Source: CAISIP01 sp039934375
GTDB taxonomy: Bacteria; Pseudomonadota; Gammaproteobacteria; Burkholderiales; Burkholderiaceae_C
Assembly: GCA_039934375.1 (NCBI GenBank)
Contig: JBDTMH010000087.1
Location: 1-16,384, forward strand
DNA length: 16,384 bases
Direction: 5' to 3'
Of the stretch, positions 1-6,759 are shown piece by piece; within the stretch, counting starts at the first letter, position 1; every line of letters starts with the position of its first letter. The notes below the pieces were generated by a model. The model was not told the DNA's origin, did no database searches, and was given only the letters and a program-made list of their open reading frames with translations. The position numbers were made by a program, and so were the translations under genes.

Positions 1-1255
1 CCTTGGCCAGGTACATCGCGATCTGGCGTGGCCGGGCAATGCTGGCCGGCCGCTTTTTGGAATACATGTCGGCGACCTTGATCTTGTAGTAGTCGGCGAC
101 GGTCTTCTGAATGTTCTCGACCGAGATCTGGCGGTTCTGGATCGACAGCAGATCGCGCAGGGCTTCGCGTGCAAGCTGGATCGAGATCTCTTTCTGGTTG
201 AAGCGGGAATAGGCGAGGATCTTGCGCAGCGCGCCCTCGAGTTCGCGCACGTTGGAGCGCACGTTCTTGGCGACGAAGAACGCCACTTCTTCCGGCATCT
301 CTGCGCCCTCGGCGTGGGCCTTGTTGATCAGGATCGCGACCCGCATTTCAAGTTCGGGCGGTTCGATCGCCACCGTCAGGCCGGAGTCGAAGCGCGACAC
401 CAGCCGTTCGTGGATATCGGTCAGCCCCTTGGGATAAGTGTCGCTGGTCATCACGATGTGCGACTTCTTGGCCAGCAAGGCCTCGAATGCATTGAAGAAT
501 TCTTCCTGCGTTCGCTCCTTGTTGGCAAAGAACTGCACGTCATCGATCAGTAATAAATCGAGTGAGTGGTAATGGTCCTTGAACTCGTCGAAGGTCTTGC
601 GCTGGTAGGCCTTGACCACATCGGACACGAACTGCTCCGCGTGGATGTAGAGAATCTTGGAGCCCGGCTTGTTGACCAGCAGTCGGTTGCCGATGGCATG
701 CATCAGGTGCGTCTTGCCCAGGCCGACACCGCCATAGATGAACAGCGGGTTGTACAGATGCCCCGGCATGTCGGACACATGCATCGCAGCAGCGCGGGCC
801 ATGCGGTTGGCTGAGCCCTCCACCAGGGTATCGAAGCTCAGACCGGTATTGAGTCGGTTCTTGAGACCGGCGAGCGCAATGTCTTCACTCAGATCCGCTG
901 GATCATCGAGTCTGACTTTGGCAGTGTTTGCTGATATCAGTACAGACTTGGTATTACTTTCCCGCGCAGCGAGTGCTAACTCGAGGAACACCGGCTGACC
1001 CACCATTTTTTCCAGCGTGGCGGCTATCCGGGCACTGTACTGGGCCCGGATCCAGTCGAGTTTGAAGCGGTTGCCCACATAGATCGTGACCCGGGAAAGA
1101 TCGTCGGCCACGGTGGCAGACAAGGGCTTTATCCAGGTGTTGAATTGTTGTTCCGGTAGTTCCTGGGCCAGCTGCTCGATACAGCCAAGCCAGAGATCCC
1201 GCGTCGGTGGGGGCCCATTGTGCTGGACCCCGGCCCCGTGTTGTTCCTCTGCCAT
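1..1255 (-). CDS. dnaA: Chromosomal replication initiator DnaA (3' end missing)
   Basis: DnaA binds DnaA boxes at oriC, melts the origin and loads the replicative helicase. 418 residues are visible before the window edge; the family usually has about 450-470, so the end of DNA-binding domain IV is missing. Seen: an N-terminal domain I with the LPEQQFNTWIKPL stretch, a short domain II linker, then the AAA+ domain with Walker A GGVGLGKTH (Lys181) and Walker B LLLIDDVQFF (Asp238, Asp239), and the start of domain IV ending in RPRQIAMYLAK. The start is the ATG at 1255, preceded by a weak AAGAAG purine stretch; MAEEQ is a plausible N-terminus. It is divergent from rpmH, the common bacterial arrangement. 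A DnaA box overlaps its candidate promoter, which suggests autoregulation. Confidence 0.97.
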   Translation of the reverse strand, partial: MAEEQHGAGVQHNGPPPTRDLWLGCIEQLAQELPEQQFNTWIKPLSATVADDLSRVTIYVGNRFKLDWIRAQYSARIAATLEKMVGQPVFLELALAARESNTKSVLISANTAKVRLDDPADLSEDIALAGLKNRLNTGLSFDTLVEGSANRMARAAAMHVSDMPGHLYNPLFIYGGVGLGKTHLMHAIGNRLLVNKPGSKILYIHAEQFVSDVVKAYQRKTFDEFKDHYHSLDLLLIDDVQFFANKERTQEEFFNAFEALLAKKSHIVMTSDTYPKGLTDIHERLVSRFDSGLTVAIEPPELEMRVAILINKAHAEGAEMPEEVAFFVAKNVRSNVRELEGALRKILAYSRFNQKEISIQLAREALRDLLSIQNRQISVENIQKTVADYYKIKVADMYSKKRPASIARPRQIAMYLAK

Positions 1256-1271
1256 TCTTCTTGTTGTTCTC

Positions 1272-1280
1272 TGTGGATAT
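1272..1280 (-). promoter_or_regulatory. DnaA box, one mismatch
   Basis: Reads ATATCCACA on the minus strand, one mismatch from TTATCCACA. It lies in the dnaA leader, 41 bases from the perfect box and in opposite orientation to it. Confidence 0.55.
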
Positions 1281-1302
1281 TTGTTAGTGCGGATGCCGGG
1301 CG

Positions 1303-1331
1303 ATTGTAATTTATCAAGAATTTATCCACAA
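1303..1331 (-). promoter_or_regulatory. Candidate dnaA promoter overlapped by a DnaA box
   Basis: On the minus strand, TTGTGG (1331-1326) and TACAAT (1308-1303) are separated by 17 bases, a plausible sigma-70 promoter giving a start near 1296 and a leader of about 41 nt. The -35 element lies inside the DnaA box at 1322-1330, so DnaA binding would block RNA polymerase. The -35 match is weak (3 of 6); the -10 match is 5 of 6. Confidence 0.5.
1322..1330 (+). promoter_or_regulatory. DnaA box, perfect TTATCCACA
   Basis: Exact match to the high-affinity DnaA box TTATCCACA in the dnaA-rpmH intergenic region, next to an AT-rich stretch at about 1303-1325. Expected to bind the product of the adjacent dnaA gene. 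Confidence 0.8.
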
Positions 1332-1397
1332 CCCAAAGCAAGCGCGGCCGTGCAACTGTCGGGTTCACGTGACACGCGGGATTCATCGCGCAAAGTC

Positions 1398-1426
1398 TTG
1401 CTGCGGTTGAGAAAACTGGTGATAAT
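1398..1426 (+). promoter_or_regulatory. Candidate promoter for rpmH-rnpA-yidD-yidC
   Basis: TTGCTG (1398-1403) and GATAAT (1421-1426) are spaced by 17 bases, giving a start near 1433 and a leader of about 34 nt before rpmH. The -10 is 5 of 6 and the -35 is 3-4 of 6 to consensus. No other good promoter is seen before mnmE, so this may drive the whole block. Confidence 0.5.
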
Positions 1427-1466
1427 CGCGGGTTACCCGAAAAACGGGCAATCTTAGGATCCTGAC

Positions 1467-1601
1467 ATGAAACGCACCTACCAACCTTCCAAAATTCGCC
1501 GCGCCCGTACCCATGGTTTTCTGGTTCGCATGAAAAGTCGCGGTGGTCGTGCCGTCATCAACGCCCGTCGCGCCAAAGGCCGCAAGCGTCTGGCGGTCTG
1601 A
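1467..1601 (+). CDS. rpmH: 50S ribosomal protein L34
   Basis: A 44-residue, very basic protein of the large ribosomal subunit, with the family hallmark N-terminus MKRTYQPSKIRRARTHGF and the basic tail ending RRAKGRKRLAV. Length is exactly that of typical bacterial L34. The ATG at 1467 is preceded by AGGA (1457-1460). It is the first gene of the rpmH-rnpA-yidD-yidC cluster, and a 39-base gap separates it from rnpA. Confidence 0.98.
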   Translation: MKRTYQPSKIRRARTHGFLVRMKSRGGRAVINARRAKGRKRLAV

Positions 1602-1640
1602 AGCTATTCGCACTGACGACCTGCGGCCGTTTCGACGCGT

Positions 1641-2093
1641 GTGGTGCAACGGCTGAAAACACGCAGCCAGTTTCAGGCTGTGTTGGCAGGTGAACGGGTT
1701 GCCAGCACGACGCATTTCGTTTTGCATCGCAATGTCATTGCAGACATGTGCCGCCCGGTCATCGGGAATCGGCAAGATTCCCCGGTTGCGGTTGTCGGAT
1801 CCCTGTCAGATACCGTCTGGCTCGGCGCGATGGTGCCCAAACGTTGGGCCAAGCGCGCGGTGACCCGTAATGCGATCAAGCGTCAGATTTACAGCGTGAG
1901 CTCCCAGGTTGATTTCGATTTGCCCGGCGCGGCCCATGTGGTTCGCCTGCGTGCGGGTTTCGATCGAAAGCAGTTTGTGAGCGCCAGTTCCGACCTGCTG
2001 AAGAATCAGGTCCGCCAGGAACTGCTGCATCTGTTTGCCAGCGTGAAACCCGCCAGGGCCGTGCCGCAAAAGACCACCGGGACCAGCGCATGA
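1641..2093 (+). CDS. rnpA: Ribonuclease P protein component
   Basis: The protein subunit of RNase P, which helps the RnpB RNA bind pre-tRNA and remove 5' leaders. The 150-residue product shows the family core: LKTRSQFQAVLAG near the N-terminus and the RNR-type basic motif AKRAVTRNAIKRQI, which contacts RNA, followed by conserved LRAGFD. The region after the N-terminal motif is somewhat divergent, and the C-terminal 15 residues look like a disordered tail. The start is GTG at 1641 (or GTG 1644): no ATG lies upstream in frame before a TGA at 1614. The stop overlaps the yidD start in ATGA, so the two are translationally coupled. Confidence 0.93.
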   Translation: MVQRLKTRSQFQAVLAGERVASTTHFVLHRNVIADMCRPVIGNRQDSPVAVVGSLSDTVWLGAMVPKRWAKRAVTRNAIKRQIYSVSSQVDFDLPGAAHVVRLRAGFDRKQFVSASSDLLKNQVRQELLHLFASVKPARAVPQKTTGTSA

Positions 2094-2362
2094 TCAAATC
2101 TGCATTGATGTTCCTCGTGCGTGGGTACCGTTTGTTGCTCAGTCCTTGGATCGGCAATTCCTGCCGCTTCGAACCCAGCTGTTCTGCCTATGCCCTGGAG
2201 TCGCTGGAGTCCCATGGTGCGGCGGCAGGCAGTTACCTCACTTTGGCGCGACTGGTTCGTTGCCAACCTTGGTGCGCCGGAGGTCATGATCCGGTGCCAG
2301 CGCAAAGCCCTCGGCTGTTTGCGTGGTTGACCGCGTCAAATTCACACAACAAATCCATATGA
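2090..2362 (+). CDS. yidD: Membrane protein insertion efficiency factor YidD
   Basis: A small, cysteine-containing protein (90 residues) thought to assist YidC in inserting inner-membrane proteins. Seen: the characteristic sequence RGYRLLLSPWIGNSCRFEPSCSAYA (split here as RGYRLLLSPW at about 11-20 and CRFEPSCSAYA after it) and the CQPWCAGGHDPVP motif around residues 58-70. The N-terminus is a short amphipathic segment. It starts within the rnpA stop (ATGA) and its own TGA overlaps the yidC ATG in the same way, so rnpA, yidD and yidC form a coupled chain. Confidence 0.96.
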   Translation: MIKSALMFLVRGYRLLLSPWIGNSCRFEPSCSAYALESLESHGAAAGSYLTLARLVRCQPWCAGGHDPVPAQSPRLFAWLTASNSHNKSI

Positions 2363-4119
2363 ACGATATCCGCCGCACTGTCTTGTGGGTGATCTTTGCC
2401 TTTTCCATGATCCTGCTGTGGGACAAATGGCAATTGCACAATGGCAACCCGGCAATGTTCCTGCCAACGCCGCACAAGCCGGTGGCCACGCAAAACAGCA
2501 ACGGCACCGTACCGTCGGCCACCACCGTACCGTCGGGCACCCCTGTGGTTCCTGCGGCAGGAACTGGCGGTTTGCCTTCGGCGGTGCCGACAGCTACGGG
2601 CGGCACAACCACAGTGGCACCTCCGGCGGTGGCGCTGGCGAGCCAACCCACCGGCCAGCGGGTCGTGGTGCGTTCCGACGTGCTCGAGCTGACCTTTGAC
2701 ACGGAAGGTGGATCGTTGATCCGCGTCGAGTTGCTCAAGGTGAAGGACACCGTCGACCGAACCAAGCCCTTCGTGTTGCTGGATGACACCGGCAGCCACG
2801 TCTACGTGGCCCAGACCGGCCTGATCGGCACGGTGGCAGGTACCACGTTCCCAAACCACAAGACCCTGATGACGGTTTCGGGCGCACATGACCTGCAGCC
2901 GGGCGAAGACCAGATGGTCGTGACCTTCACCTCCCCTGATGTCGGTGGAGCCACGTTGACCAAGACGTACACGATTCGCCGTGGCTCCTATGACATGGCG
3001 GTACGCCATTCCGTCACCAACAACGCCAGCACCGACCTGTCGGCACAGCTCTATCTGCAGCTGGTGCGTGACGGCAACAAGCCCAGCGGTGAGTCGAAGT
3101 TCTATTCCACCTTCACCGGACCGGCGGTCTACACCGAGGCCAAGAAATACCAGAAGGTGGACTTTGCCAATATCAAGAAGGGCAAGGCGGAGTACGAGCA
3201 CAGCGCGACCAATGGCTACATTGCAATGGTGCAGCACTATTTCGCCAGCGCCTGGATCTTGCCCGATGGCGTGCAGCGCACGATTTCGATGGATGCGGTG
3301 GACATTGGCTCGCCGGTCCCCGACTGCTGCTACCGCGCGACGATGATTGCACCGATTGAGCCGATCCGTCCTGGTGCAACCAAGGCGATCGACGCGAAGT
3401 TTTTTGCCGGTCCCCAGGTCGAGAAGAGTCTCGAGGCGCTGGCGCCAGGGTTGGAACTGGTAAAGGACTATGGCTGGCTGACGATCCTGGCCAAGCCGCT
3501 GTACTGGTTGCTCGACAAGATCCACAGCTTCCTGGGCAACTGGGGCTGGTCCATCATGGGCCTTGTGCTGCTGCTCAAGATCGCGTTCTACTGGCTTAAC
3601 GCCAAGGCCTACAGCAGCATGGCGAAAATGAAGGCGATCAATCCGCGCATTACCGAAATGCGCGAGCGCCTGAAGGAAAGCCCGCAGCAGATGCAGCAGG
3701 AAATGATGAAGATCTACCGCGAGGAAAAGGTCAACCCGATGGGTGGCTGTTTCCCGATCATGGTGCAGATCCCGGTGTTCATCGCCTTGTACTGGGTGCT
3801 GTTGTCGAGTGTCGAGATGCGCAACGCCCCGTGGGAGATGTGGATTCACGACCTGTCGTCGCCCGATCCATATTTCATCCTGCCCATCTTCATGACGCTT
3901 ACCACGTTGTTGCAGACCGCGCTCAATCCGGCGCCGCCAGATCCGATGCAGGCCAAACTGATGTGGTTCATGCCGTTGATCTTCTCGGTGATGTTCTTCT
4001 TCTTCCCGGCGGGCCTGGTGATGTACTGGATCACCAACAACGTGTTGTCGATCACCCAGCAGTGGATCATCAATACGCGCATGGGTGTTCCACCGAAGTT
4101 CAACCTGCCGAAGTTCTGA
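2359..4119 (+). CDS. yidC: Membrane protein insertase YidC
   Basis: YidC inserts and folds inner-membrane proteins, alone or with SecYEG. 586 residues. Seen: an N-terminal transmembrane anchor (about residues 7-20, VLWVIFAFSMILLW), a Pro/Thr/Ala-rich linker (about 35-95), the periplasmic P1 domain of Gram-negative YidC, then the conserved insertase domain from about residue 380, with SMAKMKAINPRI, EKVNPMGGCFPIM and WIHDLSSPDPY. Lys407 sits where E. coli has the functionally important groove arginine. The start is the ATG at 2359, giving MNDIRRTVLW; an upstream GTG at 2323 would add 12 unlikely residues. The next gene, mnmE, begins 35 bases after the stop. Confidence 0.98.
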   Translation: MNDIRRTVLWVIFAFSMILLWDKWQLHNGNPAMFLPTPHKPVATQNSNGTVPSATTVPSGTPVVPAAGTGGLPSAVPTATGGTTTVAPPAVALASQPTGQRVVVRSDVLELTFDTEGGSLIRVELLKVKDTVDRTKPFVLLDDTGSHVYVAQTGLIGTVAGTTFPNHKTLMTVSGAHDLQPGEDQMVVTFTSPDVGGATLTKTYTIRRGSYDMAVRHSVTNNASTDLSAQLYLQLVRDGNKPSGESKFYSTFTGPAVYTEAKKYQKVDFANIKKGKAEYEHSATNGYIAMVQHYFASAWILPDGVQRTISMDAVDIGSPVPDCCYRATMIAPIEPIRPGATKAIDAKFFAGPQVEKSLEALAPGLELVKDYGWLTILAKPLYWLLDKIHSFLGNWGWSIMGLVLLLKIAFYWLNAKAYSSMAKMKAINPRITEMRERLKESPQQMQQEMMKIYREEKVNPMGGCFPIMVQIPVFIALYWVLLSSVEMRNAPWEMWIHDLSSPDPYFILPIFMTLTTLLQTALNPAPPDPMQAKLMWFMPLIFSVMFFFFPAGLVMYWITNNVLSITQQWIINTRMGVPPKFNLPKF

Positions 4120-4154
4120 AGCGGCGCGCCAGCAATGGCGCTGCCGAACCCGCC

Positions 4155-5576
4155 ATGTTGCCGTTGCAAACGGATCCCATCGTGGCCATCGCCACTGCGC
4201 CGGGTCGGGGCGCTGTGGGCATCGTGCGGGTGTCCGGGGCGGACCTGAAAAAGGTCGTTGAGGCCTTGTGTGGCCACCCGCTCAAGCCGCGCGAGGCCAC
4301 CTTCCTTTCATTTCTCGACGCTGATGGCGAGGCGATCGACCAAGGTCTGGCCCTGTATTTCCCGGCACCGTACTCGTTCACCGGCGAAGATGTGCTGGAG
4401 TTGCAGGCCCATGGTGGGACCGTGGTATTGCAGCTGCTGCTGGCGCGTTGCCTGCAGGCCGGCCAGGCGCTGCGTCTTCGGCTGGCGCAACCGGGTGAAT
4501 TCACGCAGCGCGCCTTTCTCAATGACAAGATGGACCTGGCACAGGCCGAGGCTGTTGCCGACCTGATCGATGCCAGCACCGAGACCGCTGCGCGCAGCGC
4601 CGTTCGATCGCTGTCCGGTGCGTTTTCGCAGCAGATCCAGACGTTGCTGGCCGCGCTCACCGAATTGCGCATGCTGATCGAAGCCACGCTGGACTTTCCG
4701 GAAGAAGAAATCGATATCCTGCGCCGGGCCGATGTCCATGGTCGATTGGCGAGACTGAAGCAAGGCCTGGACACCATCGCGCGCAACGCGCGCCAGGGTG
4801 CGCTGTTGCGCGAAGGCATCAAGGTGGTGATTGCGGGCCAGCCCAATGCCGGCAAGTCGTCGCTGCTCAATGCACTCGCGGGCGCCGAGCTGGCCATCGT
4901 GTCCGCGATCGCCGGAACCACGCGGGACAAGATCGCGCAGACGATACAGATCGAAGGTGTGCCATTGCACGTGATCGATACGGCCGGCTTGCGCGACAGC
5001 AGCGACGAGATCGAACAGCTGGGCGTGGCCAGGGCCTGGGGCGAGATCGACAGCGCCGACGTGGTGCTGTTTCTGCATGACCTCACCCGTGCCCTGCCCT
5101 GGCAGAGCGTGCTCGATGCCGCTGCGGCTCGCTCACCCTACCAGCAGGCGGATGCCGACATTGCGGCTGCGCTGGCTCGGCGTCTTTCCCATGCTGTCCC
5201 TGTCATCGATGTCTGGAACAAGCGCGATGCCGTTGCCGCAGCCGAACACCTGCCACAGGGCGACAACCATGTGCTGTTGTCCGCCAAGACTGGTGACGGC
5301 ATCGAGGATCTGCGCCGGATGTTGCTCAAGACGGCTGGCTGGAATGCGGTGCCCGAAGGCATTTACATGGCCCGGGAACGCCACGTGCAGGCTCTTTTGC
5401 GCGTGGCCCGCCATGTGGCTGAGGCCGAATCCCAGGTGGCCGCCCCGGCGCCTTTGCTCGATCTGGTAGCGGAAGAGCTGCGACTGGCGCAAAATGCACT
5501 GGGAGAAATTACCGGGGCATTCAGTTCCGATGATTTGCTGGGTGTCATTTTTTCGCGATTCTGCATCGGAAAGTGA
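4155..5576 (+). CDS. mnmE: tRNA uridine-5-carboxymethylaminomethyl modification GTPase MnmE
   Basis: With MnmG, MnmE adds the (carboxy)aminomethyl group to wobble U34 of certain tRNAs. The 473-residue product shows the N-terminal folate-binding domain (PIVAIATAPGRGAVGIVRVSG), a helical domain, and an embedded G domain: G1 GQPNAGKSS (228-236), G2 TTRD, G3 DTAG, G4 NKRD. It ends in the diagnostic FCIGK. The ATG at 4155 gives MLPLQTDPIVAIA; the reading frame is open further upstream, but only as yidC antiframe. It is about 20 residues longer than E. coli MnmE because of an insertion between G3 and G4. Its partner mnmG is not in the window. Confidence 0.97.
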   Translation: MLPLQTDPIVAIATAPGRGAVGIVRVSGADLKKVVEALCGHPLKPREATFLSFLDADGEAIDQGLALYFPAPYSFTGEDVLELQAHGGTVVLQLLLARCLQAGQALRLRLAQPGEFTQRAFLNDKMDLAQAEAVADLIDASTETAARSAVRSLSGAFSQQIQTLLAALTELRMLIEATLDFPEEEIDILRRADVHGRLARLKQGLDTIARNARQGALLREGIKVVIAGQPNAGKSSLLNALAGAELAIVSAIAGTTRDKIAQTIQIEGVPLHVIDTAGLRDSSDEIEQLGVARAWGEIDSADVVLFLHDLTRALPWQSVLDAAAARSPYQQADADIAAALARRLSHAVPVIDVWNKRDAVAAAEHLPQGDNHVLLSAKTGDGIEDLRRMLLKTAGWNAVPEGIYMARERHVQALLRVARHVAEAESQVAAPAPLLDLVAEELRLAQNALGEITGAFSSDDLLGVIFSRFCIGK

Positions 5577-5646
5577 TCTCCGGCGGTCATGTCGCCGCTT
5601 GACGTTATTGTTGTGATTTTCGGTTGGAGGTTCGACGAGTTGTCTT

Positions 5647-6138
5647 ATGGCTACGGCACCAGCACCCACCACCCGGGCTGACATCAAGACCCTGCTCAAC
5701 GCCATTGCCAGTGACTCGGCCGAGGTGCGGCTGGGCCAGGCACTGACCTCGGCCCAATGGGATGTGCTGGCGGCCTACATGCAGCCGATGGAACTGGCGG
5801 CCGGTCGGATCCTGATTGCCCAGGGCGCCGAAGACCGGACCTTGTATTTCGTCGAGTCCGGCATGCTGACAGTCCACTTCGAAGATGGCACTGGCAAGAT
5901 CCGGCTGGCAGCAGTTGGCGCGGGCGCGGTGATCGGCGAAGGCGGATTTTTCTCGCGCATGGCGCGCAGCGCGACCGTGCAGGCCGGTAGCGCCTGCAAG
6001 TTGTGGACGCTCAGTCCGATGCGATTCTCCGAGTTGGCCAACCGACAACCCACAGTGGCTCTCGGGCTGGCCATGGCGCTGGGCGCCATCATGGCCCGGC
6101 GTTTGGTGAGCAATCGCCGGAAGATCGCGATCACCTGA
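5647..6138 (+). CDS. Single-domain cyclic-nucleotide-binding protein
   Basis: A 163-residue protein made almost entirely of one cNMP-binding (Crp/PKA-R type) beta-roll at about residues 30-130. Seen: GRILIAQGAEDRTLYFVESG, then a phosphate-binding-cassette-like segment with Gly97, Glu98 and Arg107 (GEGGFFSRMARSATV). Glu and Arg are the residues that normally contact the ribose and phosphate, so ligand binding is plausible. There is no helix-turn-helix after the roll; the C-terminus is a short basic helix (MARRLVSNRRK), so it is not a Crp-type DNA binder. GGAGG (5626-5630) lies 16 bases before the ATG, longer than usual. The target is unknown. It stands alone after mnmE and converges with apt. 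Confidence 0.82.
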   Translation: MATAPAPTTRADIKTLLNAIASDSAEVRLGQALTSAQWDVLAAYMQPMELAAGRILIAQGAEDRTLYFVESGMLTVHFEDGTGKIRLAAVGAGAVIGEGGFFSRMARSATVQAGSACKLWTLSPMRFSELANRQPTVALGLAMALGAIMARRLVSNRRKIAIT

Positions 6139-6162
6139 TTGCCGGAAGGCGCACCGGCTCGC

Positions 6163-6759
6163 TCAGTGCCCTGCATAGTCGACCAGCGTGAACAGGGGCA
6201 GCCCGGCCGCGCGCAGTTTGGCCGACCCGCCGAGTTCGGGCAGGTCGACGATGGCCGCACCTTCCATGACGCTGGCGCCGAGTTTCTCCAGCAGTTTCTT
6301 GCCGGCCATCATGGTGCCGCCAGTGGCGATGAGGTCGTCGATCAGAAGTACCCGGTCGCCCGGCTTGACGGCATCGGTGTGCAGTTCGACGGTGGCGCTG
6401 CCGTATTCGAGCTCGAAGGTCTCGGCCACCGTGGTGAATGGCAGCTTGCCCTTCTTGCGGATCGGTACAAAACCAATATTGAGCTCATATGCCACGACTG
6501 CGCCGAGGATGAAACCCCGCGCATCCAGCCCGGCCACCACCTCGGGTCGATGCGCTGCGTCCATGTAGCGGTGAACGAACGCGTCGATCATGACCCGGAA
6601 TACCTTGGCATCCTGCAGCAGCGGCGTGATGTCGCGAAACTGAATACCGGGCACCGGCCAATCCGGCACGGTCCGAATACGGTCACGCAAATATTCCTGG
6701 ACGTTGAAGCTGAGCATGGCGGGTTTCGCGCGTGGTTGGATTGTGAAAGGCCGCGTCAT
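6163..6759 (-). CDS. apt: Adenine phosphoribosyltransferase
   Basis: Salvages adenine: adenine + PRPP gives AMP + pyrophosphate, in the cytoplasm. Seen: the Apt N-terminal signature PDWPVPGIQFRDITPLLQD, GLDARGFILG, RKKGKLPF, and the PRPP-binding loop VLLIDDLIATGGT. The ATG at 6759 overlaps the antiporter stop by 4 bases (ATGA) and has AGG just upstream, which favours coupled translation and gives 198 residues. The internal ATG at 6717 gives 184 residues, closer to the usual family length, but has no ribosome-binding site. It shares a transcription unit with the upstream antiporter gene. Confidence 0.96.
   Translation of the reverse strand: MTRPFTIQPRAKPAMLSFNVQEYLRDRIRTVPDWPVPGIQFRDITPLLQDAKVFRVMIDAFVHRYMDAAHRPEVVAGLDARGFILGAVVAYELNIGFVPIRKKGKLPFTTVAETFELEYGSATVELHTDAVKPGDRVLLIDDLIATGGTMMAGKKLLEKLGASVMEGAAIVDLPELGGSAKLRAAGLPLFTLVDYAGH

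Larger units (their letters stand above)
1256..1466. other. dnaA-rpmH intergenic region, possible oriC segment
   Basis: This 211-base divergent region holds one perfect and one near-perfect DnaA box, an AT-rich patch and two opposing candidate promoters. In several gammaproteobacteria (for example Pseudomonas) the origin lies between rpmH and dnaA. Only two good boxes are seen, fewer than a typical oriC, so the region may serve only dnaA autoregulation, with the true origin on the dnaN side outside the window. Confidence 0.35.

Noticed and set aside
2284..3849. 521-codon minus-strand frame over yidC
   Set aside because: Antisense shadow of yidC, with His/Arg/Gln-rich composition and no recognisable domain.
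3831..4154. Upstream extension of the mnmE reading frame into yidC
   Set aside because: The extension overlaps the conserved end of yidC out of frame; MnmE homology starts at ATG 4155.
5581..5597. Hairpin CGGCG/CGCCG after mnmE as a terminator
   Set aside because: Only 5 bp with a 7-base loop, and the following bases do not form a T-run.
6141..6158. Hairpin GCCGG/CCGGC between the convergent cNMP-binding gene and apt as a terminator
   Set aside because: Five pairs, 8-base loop and no T-run on either strand; too weak to call.
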